Shown one piece after another: positions 37,053 through 46,080 of a stretch of DNA of 64,000 nt. Each line of letters starts with the position of its first letter. Within the stretch, counting starts at the first letter, position 1. The stretch spans positions 50,522 through 114,521 of the forward strand of contig NZ_LMCP01000014.1 of the NCBI RefSeq assembly GCF_001425625.1. Reading direction: 5' to 3'. The notes under the pieces were generated by a model. It worked only from the letters and a program-made list of their open reading frames with translations, did not search any database and was not told where the DNA came from. The position numbers and the translations under genes were made by a program. This DNA comes from Mesorhizobium sp. Root102. GTDB lineage: Bacteria; Pseudomonadota; Alphaproteobacteria; Rhizobiales; Rhizobiaceae.

Positions 37053-37433
37053 GTGCCCACATTGCTTGACGGATTGCGGATTCTCGTCCTGGAGGACGAA
37101 TTTCTCATCGCCATGGATGTCGAGCAGCTTTGCCGTGACCACGGCGCCGGCGAGGTGGTCATCGCCCGCGATCTGACCGAGGTCGATGGCCGGGAAGTCG
37201 CCACGCAATTCGACGCGGCCATTGTCGACCTCATGCTGGGAGGCACCTCGACACTCGATTTCGCCTCGGGGCTGCGCGCGGCAGGCGTACCTTTCGTGTT
37301 TGCGTCGGGCTATTCGGATGCCGATGAAATCAAGGCATCCTTTCCGGGCGTCAGGCTGGTCGGCAAACCCTATTCGGGTGAAGACCTCGTGCAAGCGGTG
37401 GCGGCAGCCTGCGGACGCGCTTCTCCCGGTTGA
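37053..37433 (+). CDS. Single-domain response regulator (FATGUY type)
   Basis: 126 residues, receiver only. Acidic pair in VLEDEFLIAMDVEQL, phosphoacceptor in AAIVDLMLGG, then FVFASGYSDADEI (the FAT-G-Y signature of receivers paired with HWE kinases) and lysine in LVGKPYSGEDL. Such proteins act as phosphate shuttles or sinks in the general stress pathway (SdrG, MrrA). GTG 37053 is chosen because AAGGAG lies 9 bases upstream; an ATG at 36984 has no ribosome site. It lies next to ecfG-nepR. Confidence 0.87.
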   Translation: MPTLLDGLRILVLEDEFLIAMDVEQLCRDHGAGEVVIARDLTEVDGREVATQFDAAIVDLMLGGTSTLDFASGLRAAGVPFVFASGYSDADEIKASFPGVRLVGKPYSGEDLVQAVAAACGRASPG

Positions 37434-37475
37434 GCGCGATCCCGATCATTGCGGATGGCGCCTGGCGATTGCAGG

Positions 37476-38027
37476 TCAGCTGGCCGGCGAGCCCGTTACC
37501 TGGGTCGAAATCGCATCCGGACCATACTCGTCTTCGCCTGATATTTTCAGGATCTCCTGCAAGCGTGTGCGGGCTCGGCTGACGCGGCTCTTGATCGTCC
37601 CGACCGCGCAACCGCAAATCTCGGCGGCCTCCTCGTAGGAGAAACCCGACGCACCGATGAGGATGATGGCTTCGCGCTGGTCCTCCGGCAATTGCTCCAG
37701 CGCCCCGCGAAAATCCTTCAGGTCGAGCTGGCCATGCTGAGCCGGATGAACGGCAAGCCTGGCCGTCATGATGCCGTCGCTATCTTGCACTTCACGTCCA
37801 CGCTTGCGCATCTGCGAATAGAATTCATTGCGCAGGATGGTGAAAAGCCACGCCTTGAGATTGGTGCCAGGCTGGAAGCTTTCATGCTTGTCCCACGCCT
37901 TGACCAGCGTTTCCTGGACGAGGTCGTCGGCCTTGTCGGCATTTTGCGTCAGCGATACCGCAAAGGCGCGCAGGCTTGGGATCGCCCCAAGCAGATCGGT
38001 CTTGAAGCCTTGGGAGACCGCTGCCAT
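37476..38027 (-). CDS. ecfG: ECF sigma factor EcfG (general stress response)
   Basis: 183 residues. Region 2 (about 20-85; ADDLVQETLVKAWDKHESFQPGTNLKAWL, split by family-typical residues) recognises the -10 element, and region 4 (about 105-160; LPEDQREAIILIGASGFSYEEAAEI, AVGTIKSRVSRARTRL) recognises GGAAC at -35. It is the ECF15/EcfG sigma factor of alphaproteobacteria. It is held inactive by NepR, whose gene lies 3 bases upstream. Eleven perfect GGAAC-N16-CGTT sites in this window are its likely targets, including its own operon promoter. Confidence 0.93.
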   Translation of the reverse strand: MAAVSQGFKTDLLGAIPSLRAFAVSLTQNADKADDLVQETLVKAWDKHESFQPGTNLKAWLFTILRNEFYSQMRKRGREVQDSDGIMTARLAVHPAQHGQLDLKDFRGALEQLPEDQREAIILIGASGFSYEEAAEICGCAVGTIKSRVSRARTRLQEILKISGEDEYGPDAISTQVTGSPAS

Positions 38028-38030
38028 GCC

Positions 38031-38234
38031 TCAGTCCTTCTTCTGTGTGGGTTCGGCCTGTTCCAGCTGGCTAAGCAACTGGGAAAAGCGATCCGGCACA
38101 TCGTCGGAGACCAGCTCGTCGTAATATTGTTTGAGTTTGCGCCCGATTTCGGAGTTCGGCCCAAGGGCGTCACCGGCACCATTCCGGCGCCTGCTCTCGG
38201 CGCCAGCCAGAATATCTTTCGTCATATCCTTCAT
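38031..38234 (-). CDS. nepR: Anti-sigma factor NepR
   Basis: 67 residues. Small helical anti-sigma factor that binds EcfG until phosphorylated PhyR takes it away. The conserved core reads IGRKLKQYYDELVSDDVPDRFSQLLSQLE, two helices joined by the DDVPDRF turn; the ends are disordered and polar. A second ATG at 38225 (MTKD) is possible. First gene of the nepR-ecfG operon, with an EcfG-type promoter 93 bases upstream (autoregulation). Confidence 0.93.
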   Translation of the reverse strand: MKDMTKDILAGAESRRRNGAGDALGPNSEIGRKLKQYYDELVSDDVPDRFSQLLSQLEQAEPTQKKD

Positions 38235-38326
38235 TCTGCCCTTGTATTCCCAGCGCCCAAGCCGCTCACAATATTACTCGACACAACGCAAGCGACACCC
38301 TCGTCTGGTTGCCCATCCCGACTTCA

Positions 38327-38351
38327 AACGCAGTCGCGACGCATTAGTTCC
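38327..38351 (-). promoter_or_regulatory. EcfG-type promoter for nepR-ecfG
   Basis: On the minus strand GGAAC (38351-38347), 16 bases, CGTT (38330-38327), 93 bases ahead of nepR. Ten bases away lies the rightward phyR promoter, so the two are back to back. Confidence 0.85.
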
Positions 38352-38360
38352 ATCGAGGCC

Positions 38361-38385
38361 GGAACTTTTTCTCAAGATCGGCGTT
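38361..38385 (+). promoter_or_regulatory. EcfG-type promoter for phyR
   Basis: GGAAC (38361-38365), 16 bases, CGTT (38382-38385), 73 bases ahead of the phyR ATG. With the leftward site at 38327 it makes both arms of the partner switch self-induced. Confidence 0.88.
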
Positions 38386-38457
38386 GTTTGACCGGGCTTG
38401 CAATCAGCTTGACCTGCAATCTATGCAATCACGTCATTCTGAGGGAGACGTCTTATC

Positions 38458-39252
38458 ATGAGTTTATCCGCCACCATCGCACCAAACCTGCCATTCCTGC
38501 GCCGCTTCTCGCGGGCCGTTTCCGGATCGCAGGAGAGTGGCGATGCGCTGGTCGCCGCAATGCTCGAAGCCATCATCGCCGATGTCGAGATCTTTCCCGA
38601 GGCATCGACCGACCGCATCGCGCTGTACAAGGTTTTTGCCAAGCTGTTCACATCGGTGGCGATCCGCGTCCCACAGGAGCACGCGCAATCGGCATGGGAA
38701 CAGCGCGCCGCGGCCAATCTGAATGCAATTGCGCCGCGCCCGCGCCAGGCCTTCCTGCTCGTTGCCGTCGAAGGCTTCAGCGAGGACGAGGCGGCCGAAA
38801 TTCTCGACGTCGGCGACCAGGAGTTTTCCGAGTTGCTTGCCCAGGCAAGCAACGAGATATCCCGTCAGGTGGCAACCGACGTGCTGATCATCGAGGATGA
38901 ACCGCTGATCGCCATGGATATAGAAGAAATGGTCGAGAGCCTCGGGCACCGCGTCGTCGGAACGGCGCGCACCCATGCTGAGGCGGTGATGATGTTCGGC
39001 AAGACACGGCCGAAAATGGTGCTCGCCGACATCCAGCTTGCCGACGGCAGTTCGGGCATTGAGGCCGTGAACGAGATCCTGTCGTCGACATCGGTGCCGG
39101 TCATCTTCATCACCGCCTTTCCCGAGCGTCTGTTGACTGGCGAGCGTCCCGAGCCGGCCTTCCTGGTTACCAAGCCGTTCAATCCCGACATGGTCAAGGC
39201 GCTGATCAGCCAGGCGCTGTTCTTCGACCGTCAGGCCAAAGCCGCGGCATAG
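38458..39252 (+). CDS. phyR: Anti-anti-sigma response regulator PhyR
   Basis: 264 residues. An N-terminal sigma-like domain (about 1-135; [23 protein letters not shown] mimics region 4) and a C-terminal receiver (about 140-260) with [13 protein letters not shown], phosphoacceptor D191 in [19 protein letters not shown] and K239 in LVTKPF. When phosphorylated, the sigma-like domain binds NepR and frees EcfG. It is divergent from nepR-ecfG and has its own EcfG-type promoter. HWE kinases at 33591, 39814 and 42025 are candidate phosphodonors. Confidence 0.95.
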   Translation: MSLSATIAPNLPFLRRFSRAVSGSQESGDALVAAMLEAIIADVEIFPEASTDRIALYKVFAKLFTSVAIRVPQEHAQSAWEQRAAANLNAIAPRPRQAFLLVAVEGFSEDEAAEILDVGDQEFSELLAQASNEISRQVATDVLIIEDEPLIAMDIEEMVESLGHRVVGTARTHAEAVMMFGKTRPKMVLADIQLADGSSGIEAVNEILSSTSVPVIFITAFPERLLTGERPEPAFLVTKPFNPDMVKALISQALFFDRQAKAAA

Positions 39253-39407
39253 GCTCGCAGTACGTCCTGACAGCACGACACGATATTGAAGGCCGCTTGA
39301 TGCGATGCATCGGGCGGCCTTTTGGCAAAGCGGAACCGTCGTCAGCGAAATTCATGCGCCCTCCTGCTCCGAACGATTTGCAAGCATCGTCTTTTTCCGC
39401 AAAGGGT

Positions 39408-39432
39408 GGAACAAACCGCATCTACTCACGTT
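39408..39432 (+). promoter_or_regulatory. EcfG-type promoter for the YtjA-like gene
   Basis: GGAAC (39408-39412), 16 bases, CGTT (39429-39432). The -10 element ends 30 bases ahead of the ATG at 39462. Confidence 0.87.
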
Positions 39433-39461
39433 TTCATCGCACCATTCGAAGGAGATGGATC

Positions 39462-39629
39462 ATGCTTTACTGGGCGCTCGTATTTCTCGTCGTGGCGATC
39501 ATCGCCGGCGCGCTTGGTTTCGGCGGCATCGCCGGTACGTCTGCCGGCATAGCGCAGATATTGTTTTTCATCTTTCTCGCTTTCCTGGTCATTTCGCTTC
39601 TTGCGGGCCTGTTCAAACGGGCATCGTGA
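39462..39629 (+). CDS. DUF1328 (YtjA-like) small membrane protein
   Basis: 55 residues with two transmembrane helices (about 2-22 and 30-50) joined by [11 protein letters not shown], ending LFKRAS. This is the usual size and pattern of DUF1328/YtjA, small inner-membrane proteins of unknown function induced by stress in many proteobacteria. The ribosome site AAGGAG lies 9 bases upstream. The promoter at 39408 places it in the EcfG regulon. Confidence 0.9.
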   Translation: MLYWALVFLVVAIIAGALGFGGIAGTSAGIAQILFFIFLAFLVISLLAGLFKRAS

Positions 39630-39759
39630 GGACGAACGGCGACCGAACACTGGAAGCCGCACCCCTCAAACGGTTTCCAGCCACCGCCGGGCGGTATCCT
39701 GCAAAGGGCACCGTCCGGCGGACCGTTTTTGGCGGCTGATTTTCGGGAAACCTCTTTTG

Positions 39760-39784
39760 GGAACCCATTCAACAGTGAGCCGTT
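39760..39784 (+). promoter_or_regulatory. EcfG-type promoter for the HWE kinase gene at 39814
   Basis: GGAAC (39760-39764), 16 bases, CGTT (39781-39784). The -10 element ends 30 bases ahead of the ATG at 39814. Confidence 0.85.
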
Positions 39785-39813
39785 CAGCCTGAGTTGGGTG
39801 GACAGATTGGCCT

Positions 39814-40845
39814 ATGCGTTCCAGAACCGGAGATAGGAAAGACGACGTGCAAAGCGATGAAGTCATCGCCCTGCATCCTGCCGAAAGCGGCATGCAGCTT
39901 GGACGGGCTCTTCTCCATGCGTTGCACAATGCCGGTATTTCTGTTCTCTATCAGGATCGCGAGATGAAAACCGTATGGGCGCGCAACATGCGCGCGCCCT
40001 GGGTTTCCGACACTGCCGACGGCAACGGCATACTGCCGGCGGCGCAGGCCGATCGCATTGGCGAAGCCAAGCGCGACGTCATCGCATCCGGCAACCCGCA
40101 ACGTCTCGAGATCAGCGTTCCCGTCGAGGATGGCATCCGTTGGTTTTACGTCTGGATCGATGCCGACCATGGCGATGGCGGCACGGTGCAAGGCGTCGTC
40201 ACCACGATGGTCGAAACGACCGAGCAGAAACGTCGTGAGCAGACCCTGACGACGCTGTTGCGCGAAGTCAGCCATCGCTCGAAAAACCTGCTGGCGATCA
40301 TTCAAAGCATAGCCACCCAGACCGGGCGCTATTCCGACGGCATTGGTGATTTCCTGACACGCTTTCGCGGCCGGCTGCAATCGCTGGCTTCGTCTCAGGA
40401 TCTCGTCACCTCTTCCAACTGGCGGGGTGCCGCACTTCGCGAACTGGTATCGGGCCAGGTTGGCCGCTACGGCGGGGATCCGGTGAGAAGCCTGCGCTTT
40501 CAGGGGGCAAACCCTTATCTCAATCCGAACGCTGCCCTGCATATCGGCCTTGCCATGCATGAACTCGCCGTCAACTCGGTGAGCTATGGCGCCCTGTCGC
40601 GGCCCGATGGATTCGTCGAGGTTACAGCCAACCTGACCGCCGACCACACTGGGACCTCCCTGTCTCTGACATGGGCCGAAGCGATCGGAGCCAATGATAA
40701 CAGGCGTAGCGAGAAGCGCTTTGGCAGTGTCACACTCGAACGGGTCGTGCCGGCATCGCTGAATGGTAAGGCGACGCTTGAAATCGCGGCTGGTCGCCTA
40801 GAATACCGCCTTGTCGTTCCGCACGGCAATTTCGAGACGGACTGA
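39814..40845 (+). CDS. PAS-HWE sensor histidine kinase, stress-induced
   Basis: 343 residues, cytoplasmic. An N-terminal PAS-like domain (about 25-140; HNAGISVLYQDREMKTVWARN, FYVWIDADHGDGG) and an HWE kinase core: phosphorylated His in LLREVSHRSKNLLAIIQSIA, ATPase part with GLAMHELAVNSVSYG and RFGSVTLERVVP. The size and order fit small PhyR-feeding kinases. The EcfG-type promoter directly upstream means it would be made as part of the response, giving feedback. An in-frame GTG at 39847 with AGGAAAG is an alternative start. Confidence 0.88.
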   Translation: MRSRTGDRKDDVQSDEVIALHPAESGMQLGRALLHALHNAGISVLYQDREMKTVWARNMRAPWVSDTADGNGILPAAQADRIGEAKRDVIASGNPQRLEISVPVEDGIRWFYVWIDADHGDGGTVQGVVTTMVETTEQKRREQTLTTLLREVSHRSKNLLAIIQSIATQTGRYSDGIGDFLTRFRGRLQSLASSQDLVTSSNWRGAALRELVSGQVGRYGGDPVRSLRFQGANPYLNPNAALHIGLAMHELAVNSVSYGALSRPDGFVEVTANLTADHTGTSLSLTWAEAIGANDNRRSEKRFGSVTLERVVPASLNGKATLEIAAGRLEYRLVVPHGNFETD

Positions 40846-40984
40846 GCGACCCGCATCTACGCCAGTTTCTTAACCGGCGGTTCACCATAAAAGCCGATGC
40901 TGTGTTTCCCAAATACCGCCGGAACCTGTTGCATCTTCGGACATTTCCGCAGCAGGACTTGCAGCATGGTGCGGGAGGAATGCC

Positions 40985-41164
40985 TTGACGGTAGCCGGCA
41001 TGAACAGACTGGAACAGGCCGCTCGGATGTCCATGGGCGAGTTTGAAGACTCCGAGGCATCCGCGCCACCGCTGCCGCCTGTTCCTCACGCTTCGTTGCA
41101 CCTTGTCGCTCTGGGTCTGGCCGCGGCTATCGTCACGGTCGTCCTCTTCCAACTGGCTTACTGA
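40985..41164 (+). CDS. 59-residue single-helix membrane protein
   Basis: 59 residues: a polar, acidic N-terminal part (MSMGEFEDSEASAPPLPP) and one C-terminal transmembrane helix (LHLVALGLAAAIVTVVLFQL) that ends after AY, a tail-anchor layout. No family recognised. TTG 40985 has the strong site GGGAGGAA 6 bases upstream; an ATG at 41000 would give 54 residues. A near-consensus EcfG site (GGAAC-N16-CATT, 40921-40945) precedes it. It lies among stress genes. Confidence 0.6.
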   Translation: MTVAGMNRLEQAARMSMGEFEDSEASAPPLPPVPHASLHLVALGLAAAIVTVVLFQLAY

Positions 41165-41227
41165 CGTCCGCGCCACCTGCGGCCTTGGTCGATCCCATGT
41201 TAATTCGCCGGTAGGTCTCGCAGCGCA

Positions 41228-41252
41228 GGAACTTTGCGGAATGTGGACCGTT
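41228..41252 (+). promoter_or_regulatory. EcfG-type promoter for the gene at 41278
   Basis: GGAAC (41228-41232), 16 bases, CGTT (41249-41252). The -10 element ends 26 bases ahead of the ATG at 41278. Confidence 0.82.
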
Positions 41253-41277
41253 ACCGTGGCGAGAGGACATTATCGTC

Positions 41278-41604
41278 ATGGAACACATTGCTGCATTGCT
41301 GCTGGTCATCGGCTGCTCGAACACGATGGCCGATTGCCGTGAGCTGCAGATCCCTGTCAGCGTTTTCGAAACCGCCGACCAATGTGTCGCCGAACGCCCG
41401 TTCGCCATGGGCGACGTTGAAGGACAGGCTCAGCACATCGTCGCCAAATGCCTTGCGGTCGACCCGGCGCTCGAAGACGACTACGATCAGGTGGTGTGGA
41501 AGGTCGGCCGGGACGGTAGTCTCGACGCATCCTTGGAGATTTCGAATATCGTGGTTGCGTCGAACTTGACGCGCCCCGAAAAAGACTATCTTAGCCAACA
41601 ATAA
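41278..41604 (+). CDS. Hypothetical stress-regulated protein
   Basis: 108 residues, no family recognised. A short hydrophobic N-terminus (MEHIAALLLVIGCSN) might be a weak signal or lipoprotein sequence, though it lacks the basic start. Four cysteines in all (C13, C20, C36, C58) could pair if exported. The rest is soluble and acidic. GAGAGGA lies 10 bases ahead of the ATG, and a perfect EcfG-type promoter lies just upstream. Confidence 0.68.
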   Translation: MEHIAALLLVIGCSNTMADCRELQIPVSVFETADQCVAERPFAMGDVEGQAQHIVAKCLAVDPALEDDYDQVVWKVGRDGSLDASLEISNIVVASNLTRPEKDYLSQQ

Positions 41605-41689
41605 ATTCGAGCGGGCAAAGGGCGCCATTTCATGCTAAATCGCGGTCGGAGCTTATTTAAAGTGAGGACAAAAAGTGAGGAGTGACTCT

Positions 41690-41935
41690 ATGCGGAAGAT
41701 ACTTATCGCCATGGTTGCTGTGGTCGCGGTCAGTGGCTGCACCTCGACCGAACAGGACGTGGTTGGCGGCGGCCTGATCGGCGCCGGTGTCGGCGGTCTG
41801 GTCGGCGGCGGCAAGGGCGCGCTGATCGGCGCCGCAGTCGGTGCCGGTTCCGGCCTGCTGGTGCGCAACCTGCGCAATGGCTATTGCCAGTATCGCGATC
41901 ATCGCGGCCGGATCTATACGGCGCGCTGCAACTAG
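41690..41935 (+). CDS. Glycine-zipper lipoprotein
   Basis: 81 residues. A lipoprotein signal with lipobox VSGC (C17) is followed by a glycine-zipper helix hairpin (about 26-58; GGGLIGAGVGGLVGGGKGAL, then IGAAVGAGSG) and a short C-terminal part with two cysteines (GYCQYRDHRGRIYTARCN). It resembles small outer-membrane glycine-zipper lipoproteins (OsmB/Rick_17kDa type), which are often stress-induced. ATG 41690 follows GAGGAG; the GTG at 41675 is part of that ribosome site region. A strong terminator follows. Confidence 0.88.
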   Translation: MRKILIAMVAVVAVSGCTSTEQDVVGGGLIGAGVGGLVGGGKGALIGAAVGAGSGLLVRNLRNGYCQYRDHRGRIYTARCN

Positions 41936-41958
41936 TTCGAGCGATAATCGAAACGTCG

Positions 41959-41991
41959 ATCCGGAGACCGGTCCGTCGGTCTCCGGATTTT
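41959..41991 (+). terminator. Intrinsic terminator after the glycine-zipper gene
   Basis: Perfect 12-bp arms ATCCGGAGACCG (41959-41970) and CGGTCTCCGGAT (41977-41988) with a 6-base loop, followed by TTTTC. It is placed 24 bases after the stop codon. Confidence 0.85.
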
Positions 41992-42024
41992 CGATGTTTG
42001 ATGCTGGCCGCCTGACGATCGCCG

Positions 42025-43662
42025 TCAGTTTGCCAGAGGGATTCTGATTTCCACATTCAGCCCATTGGCCCGGAAATCACGCTTGATCGTGCCGCGCAAT
42101 TCGCGCGTGACGTTGAGATCGATCAGCTTGGTGCCGAATCCGGTCTTGGCGGGCGCTTCGAGTTTCTTCTGTCCGGTTTCGCGCCAGTTGAGAGCCAGCG
42201 TCCTGTCGCGCCCACGCCCTTCCAGCGACCAGTCCACCTTCAGAGACCAATCTCCCTTGAGCGAATCGCCGGGTTCGCAGTATTTCAGCGCATTCGTCGC
42301 CAGCTCGTGGAATGTCAGGCCGAGCGCTTGCGTCGTGGTTTCGTCGAGCAGCACTTGTGGTCCCGACAACAGCCCTTCGGGCAACTCCTTGCCGAACACC
42401 TGACCCAACTCGATGCGCAGGAGATCGCCAAGATCGGCCTTCTGCCACCGCGAGCGTGTCAGCATGTCCTGGGACGCCGCCATCGCCTGCAGCCTGGCCG
42501 AGAAAGATTCGGAAAACTCATTGACGTCGGTGGCACGCGATGCCGTCTGGCGTGCGATCGCCAGGACCCTGGTGATCGAATTCTTGATGCGGTGCTTCAT
42601 CTCCTGCAGCATCAGGTCTTTTTCGAGCAGGCTCTTTTCCGTCGTTTCGTGCAAGCGCGACGCCGCCTCATAGGCCCGCTCCTGATACCGTGCCACCAGC
42701 GCGATGGCGCCCGCCAGCAACAGGCCGAATAGCCCCAGCATCACCGGAACGGCGCGCGACGACGGCTGCGAGAAGGCGCTCGTCGGCCGGAACAGGACAG
42801 TCCATGGCCGGCCGGCCACCATGATCTTGCGCGTGACCAGCAGTCTGTCCCCGAAGGTCGAAGCCGGGGGCGTCTCCGACCGGAACAACAGATTATCGCC
42901 ATTCACCGCACCGTCGCCGTCGTAGATTTCGGTGTTGACCGGCAGCAGCGGCGACCGGCTGAGCGCGGTCTGGAAAAGGTCGCGAGCCCGAAAGGCCGCA
43001 TAGAGAAAACCGGCCGTGGAGGATCTGGACGCATTGATGACGTCGGGTGCGGTTTCAATATTGAGCCGCACGAAGACGAGGAAGCCGGTGAACGTCTGCG
43101 CGGCACCGGTGTCCTGGCCCAGCTGCACCAGCCCGCTGGCGTGCTGGTCGTCGTCCGACATTGCCTTTTCGATCGCCGCCCGCCGCACCGGTTCGCTGAA
43201 CATGTCGTAGCCGATGCAGCCCTGGTTGGACGGGTCTAGCGGCTCGAACAGCACGATGGGCGCGCGCCAGGGCTGCGTGGTGTCAGGAAAGATTGGATGG
43301 TTGACGCCATGGTCGTGCAGCATATCGCGCTCGACCGCCGCCTCGTCTCCGGTCTTCGCAAGCCTGAGATAGCCGATACCGCGCAAGCCGGCAAAATTGT
43401 TGTCGACATCGAGCGCTTTGAAGAACGCCTTGAACTCGTTGCCGGAAATATCGCCGTTGCGGGCGTCGAACAGGGCTCGCATCGAGCGCAGCAGCGACAA
43501 GTGCAGGTCGATGCGGCTCTCGATCCGGTTGAGCGCGTCGTCGGCCGTCGCATCGAACTTGATGCGGGCGGCCTCCTGCGTCGCAAAATAGGCGAACCCG
43601 GCCATCGTCATGCTGATCAGCGCAACGGCAATGAACGCGACGATTGGAAAAAGCTTCTTCAA
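42025..43662 (-). CDS. CHASE-domain HWE sensor histidine kinase
   Basis: About 545 residues. N-terminal TM helix ([20 protein letters not shown]), a periplasmic CHASE domain (about 35-245; [36 protein letters not shown]), a second TM helix (about 305-325, [20 protein letters not shown]), a coiled linker and an HWE kinase core ([46 protein letters not shown]). CHASE domains sense small molecules outside the membrane. The start is unclear: TTG 43662 gives a natural membrane start (MKKLFPIV), while TTG 43734 would add 24 residues; no ATG fits. It probably signals to PhyR or the receiver at 37053. Confidence 0.86.
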   Translation of the reverse strand: MKKLFPIVAFIAVALISMTMAGFAYFATQEAARIKFDATADDALNRIESRIDLHLSLLRSMRALFDARNGDISGNEFKAFFKALDVDNNFAGLRGIGYLRLAKTGDEAAVERDMLHDHGVNHPIFPDTTQPWRAPIVLFEPLDPSNQGCIGYDMFSEPVRRAAIEKAMSDDDQHASGLVQLGQDTGAAQTFTGFLVFVRLNIETAPDVINASRSSTAGFLYAAFRARDLFQTALSRSPLLPVNTEIYDGDGAVNGDNLLFRSETPPASTFGDRLLVTRKIMVAGRPWTVLFRPTSAFSQPSSRAVPVMLGLFGLLLAGAIALVARYQERAYEAASRLHETTEKSLLEKDLMLQEMKHRIKNSITRVLAIARQTASRATDVNEFSESFSARLQAMAASQDMLTRSRWQKADLGDLLRIELGQVFGKELPEGLLSGPQVLLDETTTQALGLTFHELATNALKYCEPGDSLKGDWSLKVDWSLEGRGRDRTLALNWRETGQKKLEAPAKTGFGTKLIDLNVTRELRGTIKRDFRANGLNVEIRIPLAN

Positions 43663-43823
43663 CGGATGATGCGGTCCCTGAGCATGTCGGGCCTTTATGA
43701 GCAACTCGCCGTGCCAACACAATGGCAAGGCCAAGCCATCCTGACGGCTGGCATATCACATGGGCGGCAACCAGCGATCCTGCACCCTGTTTGGCCAAGA
43801 GGGGCGGCGTCAGCCGGAAGGCT

Positions 43824-44624
43824 TCAGGCAGCGATCTTCAGCGCGCCTGGTCCGGGAATGGCGCCGGGCGGGCATTTGCCCAGAATGATCATGCCGAGCA
43901 CTTCGTCCTGGGTCACGTCGGTGGTGCGCGCGGTGCCGACGACCTGGCCGTTCTTCATGACGCAGACCCGGTCGGCAAGCTCGAACACATCGTGGATATC
44001 GTGGCTGATCAGGAAGATGCCGATGCCGTCGGACTTTAGCTGCTTGACCAGTTCGCCGACCTGCGCCGTTTCCTGCGGGCCAAGCGCTGCCGTCGGCTCG
44101 TCCATGATCAGGATGCGTGCGTTGAACAGGATCGCGCGCGCGATCGCCACCGATTGCCGCTGTCCGCCCGACAGCTTGATCACCGGCTCCTTGAAGCGCT
44201 GGAAGCGGGGATTGAGCCGGCCCATAACCTTGCGCGCCTCAGCCTCCATGGCGACGTCGTCGAGCGTGCCCCAGGCGGTCATCAGCTCACGGCCGAGGAA
44301 CAGATTGGCGGCGGCATCGACATTGTCGGCCAATGCCAGCGTCTGGTAGATCGTCTCGATCCCGTATTTCTTGGCGTCGCGCGGGTTGGAGATCGATGCC
44401 TCCTCGCCATTGACGAAGATCTGGCCCGAGTCGCGCTTGTAGGCGCCGGACAGGATCTTGATCAGCGTCGACTTGCCGGCGCCGTTATGGCCGAGCAGCG
44501 CCACGACCTCGCCGGGGAAAAGATCGATCGAGGCGTCGTCGACGGCGCGAATGCCGCCAAACGCGATCGAGATGTTGCGCATATCGATCAGTGCGGTGGC
44601 TGCAGGAGCAATCTTGTCTGTCAT
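43824..44624 (-). CDS. xylG: Xylose-type ABC transporter ATPase (single domain)
   Basis: 266 residues. Walker [12 protein letters not shown], signature [15 protein letters not shown], Walker [14 protein letters not shown] loop [10 protein letters not shown]. It has only one nucleotide-binding domain, whereas E. coli XylG (about 510 residues) has two fused ones; a homodimer would be needed, as in FrcA-type sugar transporters. ATG 44624 is chosen since AGGAGG is 8 bases upstream, overlapping the xylH stop region; ATG 44630 would sit too close to that site. Third gene of xylFHG. Confidence 0.88.
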   Translation of the reverse strand: MTDKIAPAATALIDMRNISIAFGGIRAVDDASIDLFPGEVVALLGHNGAGKSTLIKILSGAYKRDSGQIFVNGEEASISNPRDAKKYGIETIYQTLALADNVDAAANLFLGRELMTAWGTLDDVAMEAEARKVMGRLNPRFQRFKEPVIKLSGGQRQSVAIARAILFNARILIMDEPTAALGPQETAQVGELVKQLKSDGIGIFLISHDIHDVFELADRVCVMKNGQVVGTARTTDVTQDEVLGMIILGKCPPGAIPGPGALKIAA

Positions 44625-44635
44625 GGCCATGCCTC

Positions 44636-45988
44636 CTAGACGCGCTTGCGATAGACGGTGTCGAGCCAGACGGCGACAACCAGCACGGCGCCGACGACGA
44701 TGCTCTGCAGCGGCGAATCGACGCCGAGCAGCACCATGCCGGACTGCAGCGACTGCATCAGCAGCGCGCCGAGCATGGCGCCGATGATCGTTCCCGAGCC
44801 GCCGGCGAGCGACGTGCCGCCAATGACGGCGGCTGCAATGACCAGCAGCTCGTCCAGCGTTCCAAGCACGTTGGTCGCCGAATTCTGCCGGGCCGAGGAG
44901 ATCGCGGCGGCGATCGTGGCCAGCACGCCCATGATCATGAACACCTTCATGGTGACCCAGCGCGTGTTGATGCCGGCGAGATTGGCAGCCTCCGGATTGC
45001 CGCCGATGGCAAAGACATAGCGGCCGAACCGGGTGCGGTTTGTGATGAAGGTCATGACCAGCCCGACGGCGATCGCCATCAGCACCGGTATGGCGATGCC
45101 ATGGGCGATGAACAGGCCGCCTTCGGGAACGGTGATGTTGTTGGCGGCCGCATACCTGTTGACGATGCCGATCGGCCAGGGATAGGAATTGGCGAGCCAG
45201 ACCGCGCCCATGATGACGGCGCAGGTGACGACGCCGAGCAGCGCTTCGGCCCAGATCGGACGTAGCGGAAACCGGAAACGCTTGCGCTGCACTCGACCGT
45301 TGAACAGTGCAGACACCACGGCAAGGCAGGCGACGATCCCGACGACCCAGCTCCAGGTCGCGCCGATCGAGCCCGCCGGCCCGCCGCCCATGAGCTGAAA
45401 GGTGGCGTCAAGCGGCGCCACCGTCTGGCCGCTCGTGACCCACCAGGCGGCACCGCGCCAGACCAGCAGGCCGCCCAGCGTCACGATAAAGGCGGGCACT
45501 TCGAGATAGGCGATGACGAAGCCTTGAAAGGCTCCGATCAGCAGGCCGAGCGCCAGGCCGATGACCAATGCCAGGACCCAGATCCACGGATTGCCGAGTT
45601 CGAGCCCGACAAACCGCACCAGGAAATGCACCTGGGCAAAGCCCATCACCATGCCGATCAGGCCCTCGGCGGAACCGACGGACAGGTCGATGTTGCGCAT
45701 GACGATGACCAGCACCATGCCGCAGGCCATAATGGCGACCGCCGATGTCTGCACCGACAGGTTCCACAGATTGCGCGGCGTGAGAAAGGTGCGGCTGTCG
45801 AAATCGAAAGGATTGACGCCGAGGCGCAGGCTGGAAATGACATGCAGCCCGATCCAGATGATCAGCAGGGCGCCGATCATCCCGAGCATGCGGGTATCGA
45901 TCTCGGTCGCCTTCAGGAACCGGGCGACCGCGCCGAGCTCCGAGGCACGCGCTGTGTCGGCCTGCGGGTTGGACGTCGTGTCGGTCAT
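44636..45988 (-). CDS. xylH: Xylose-type ABC transporter permease
   Basis: 450 residues, more than ten hydrophobic segments, XylH/BPD_transp_2 family. Marks: [32 protein letters not shown] (the conserved DLSVG of sugar permeases), [26 protein letters not shown] and [13 protein letters not shown] large non-conserved insert around 215-280 matches the long XylH subtype. GGGAGGAAATC precedes the ATG. It lies 143 bases after xylF, with a hairpin between them. Confidence 0.92.
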   Translation of the reverse strand: MTDTTSNPQADTARASELGAVARFLKATEIDTRMLGMIGALLIIWIGLHVISSLRLGVNPFDFDSRTFLTPRNLWNLSVQTSAVAIMACGMVLVIVMRNIDLSVGSAEGLIGMVMGFAQVHFLVRFVGLELGNPWIWVLALVIGLALGLLIGAFQGFVIAYLEVPAFIVTLGGLLVWRGAAWWVTSGQTVAPLDATFQLMGGGPAGSIGATWSWVVGIVACLAVVSALFNGRVQRKRFRFPLRPIWAEALLGVVTCAVIMGAVWLANSYPWPIGIVNRYAAANNITVPEGGLFIAHGIAIPVLMAIAVGLVMTFITNRTRFGRYVFAIGGNPEAANLAGINTRWVTMKVFMIMGVLATIAAAISSARQNSATNVLGTLDELLVIAAAVIGGTSLAGGSGTIIGAMLGALLMQSLQSGMVLLGVDSPLQSIVVGAVLVVAVWLDTVYRKRV

Positions 45989-46080
45989 GATTTCCTCCCA
46001 CCGGCTGGCCGTCTGACGCGGATGCCGGACCCAGCCTAGAAGCTATCTGCGTGATGCGGAAACACAAATCTATTTGAGAA

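Noticed and set aside
40921..40945. EcfG promoter for the 59-residue protein as a full member of the set
   Set aside because: The -10 element is CATT instead of CGTT; kept only as a near match in the gene entry.
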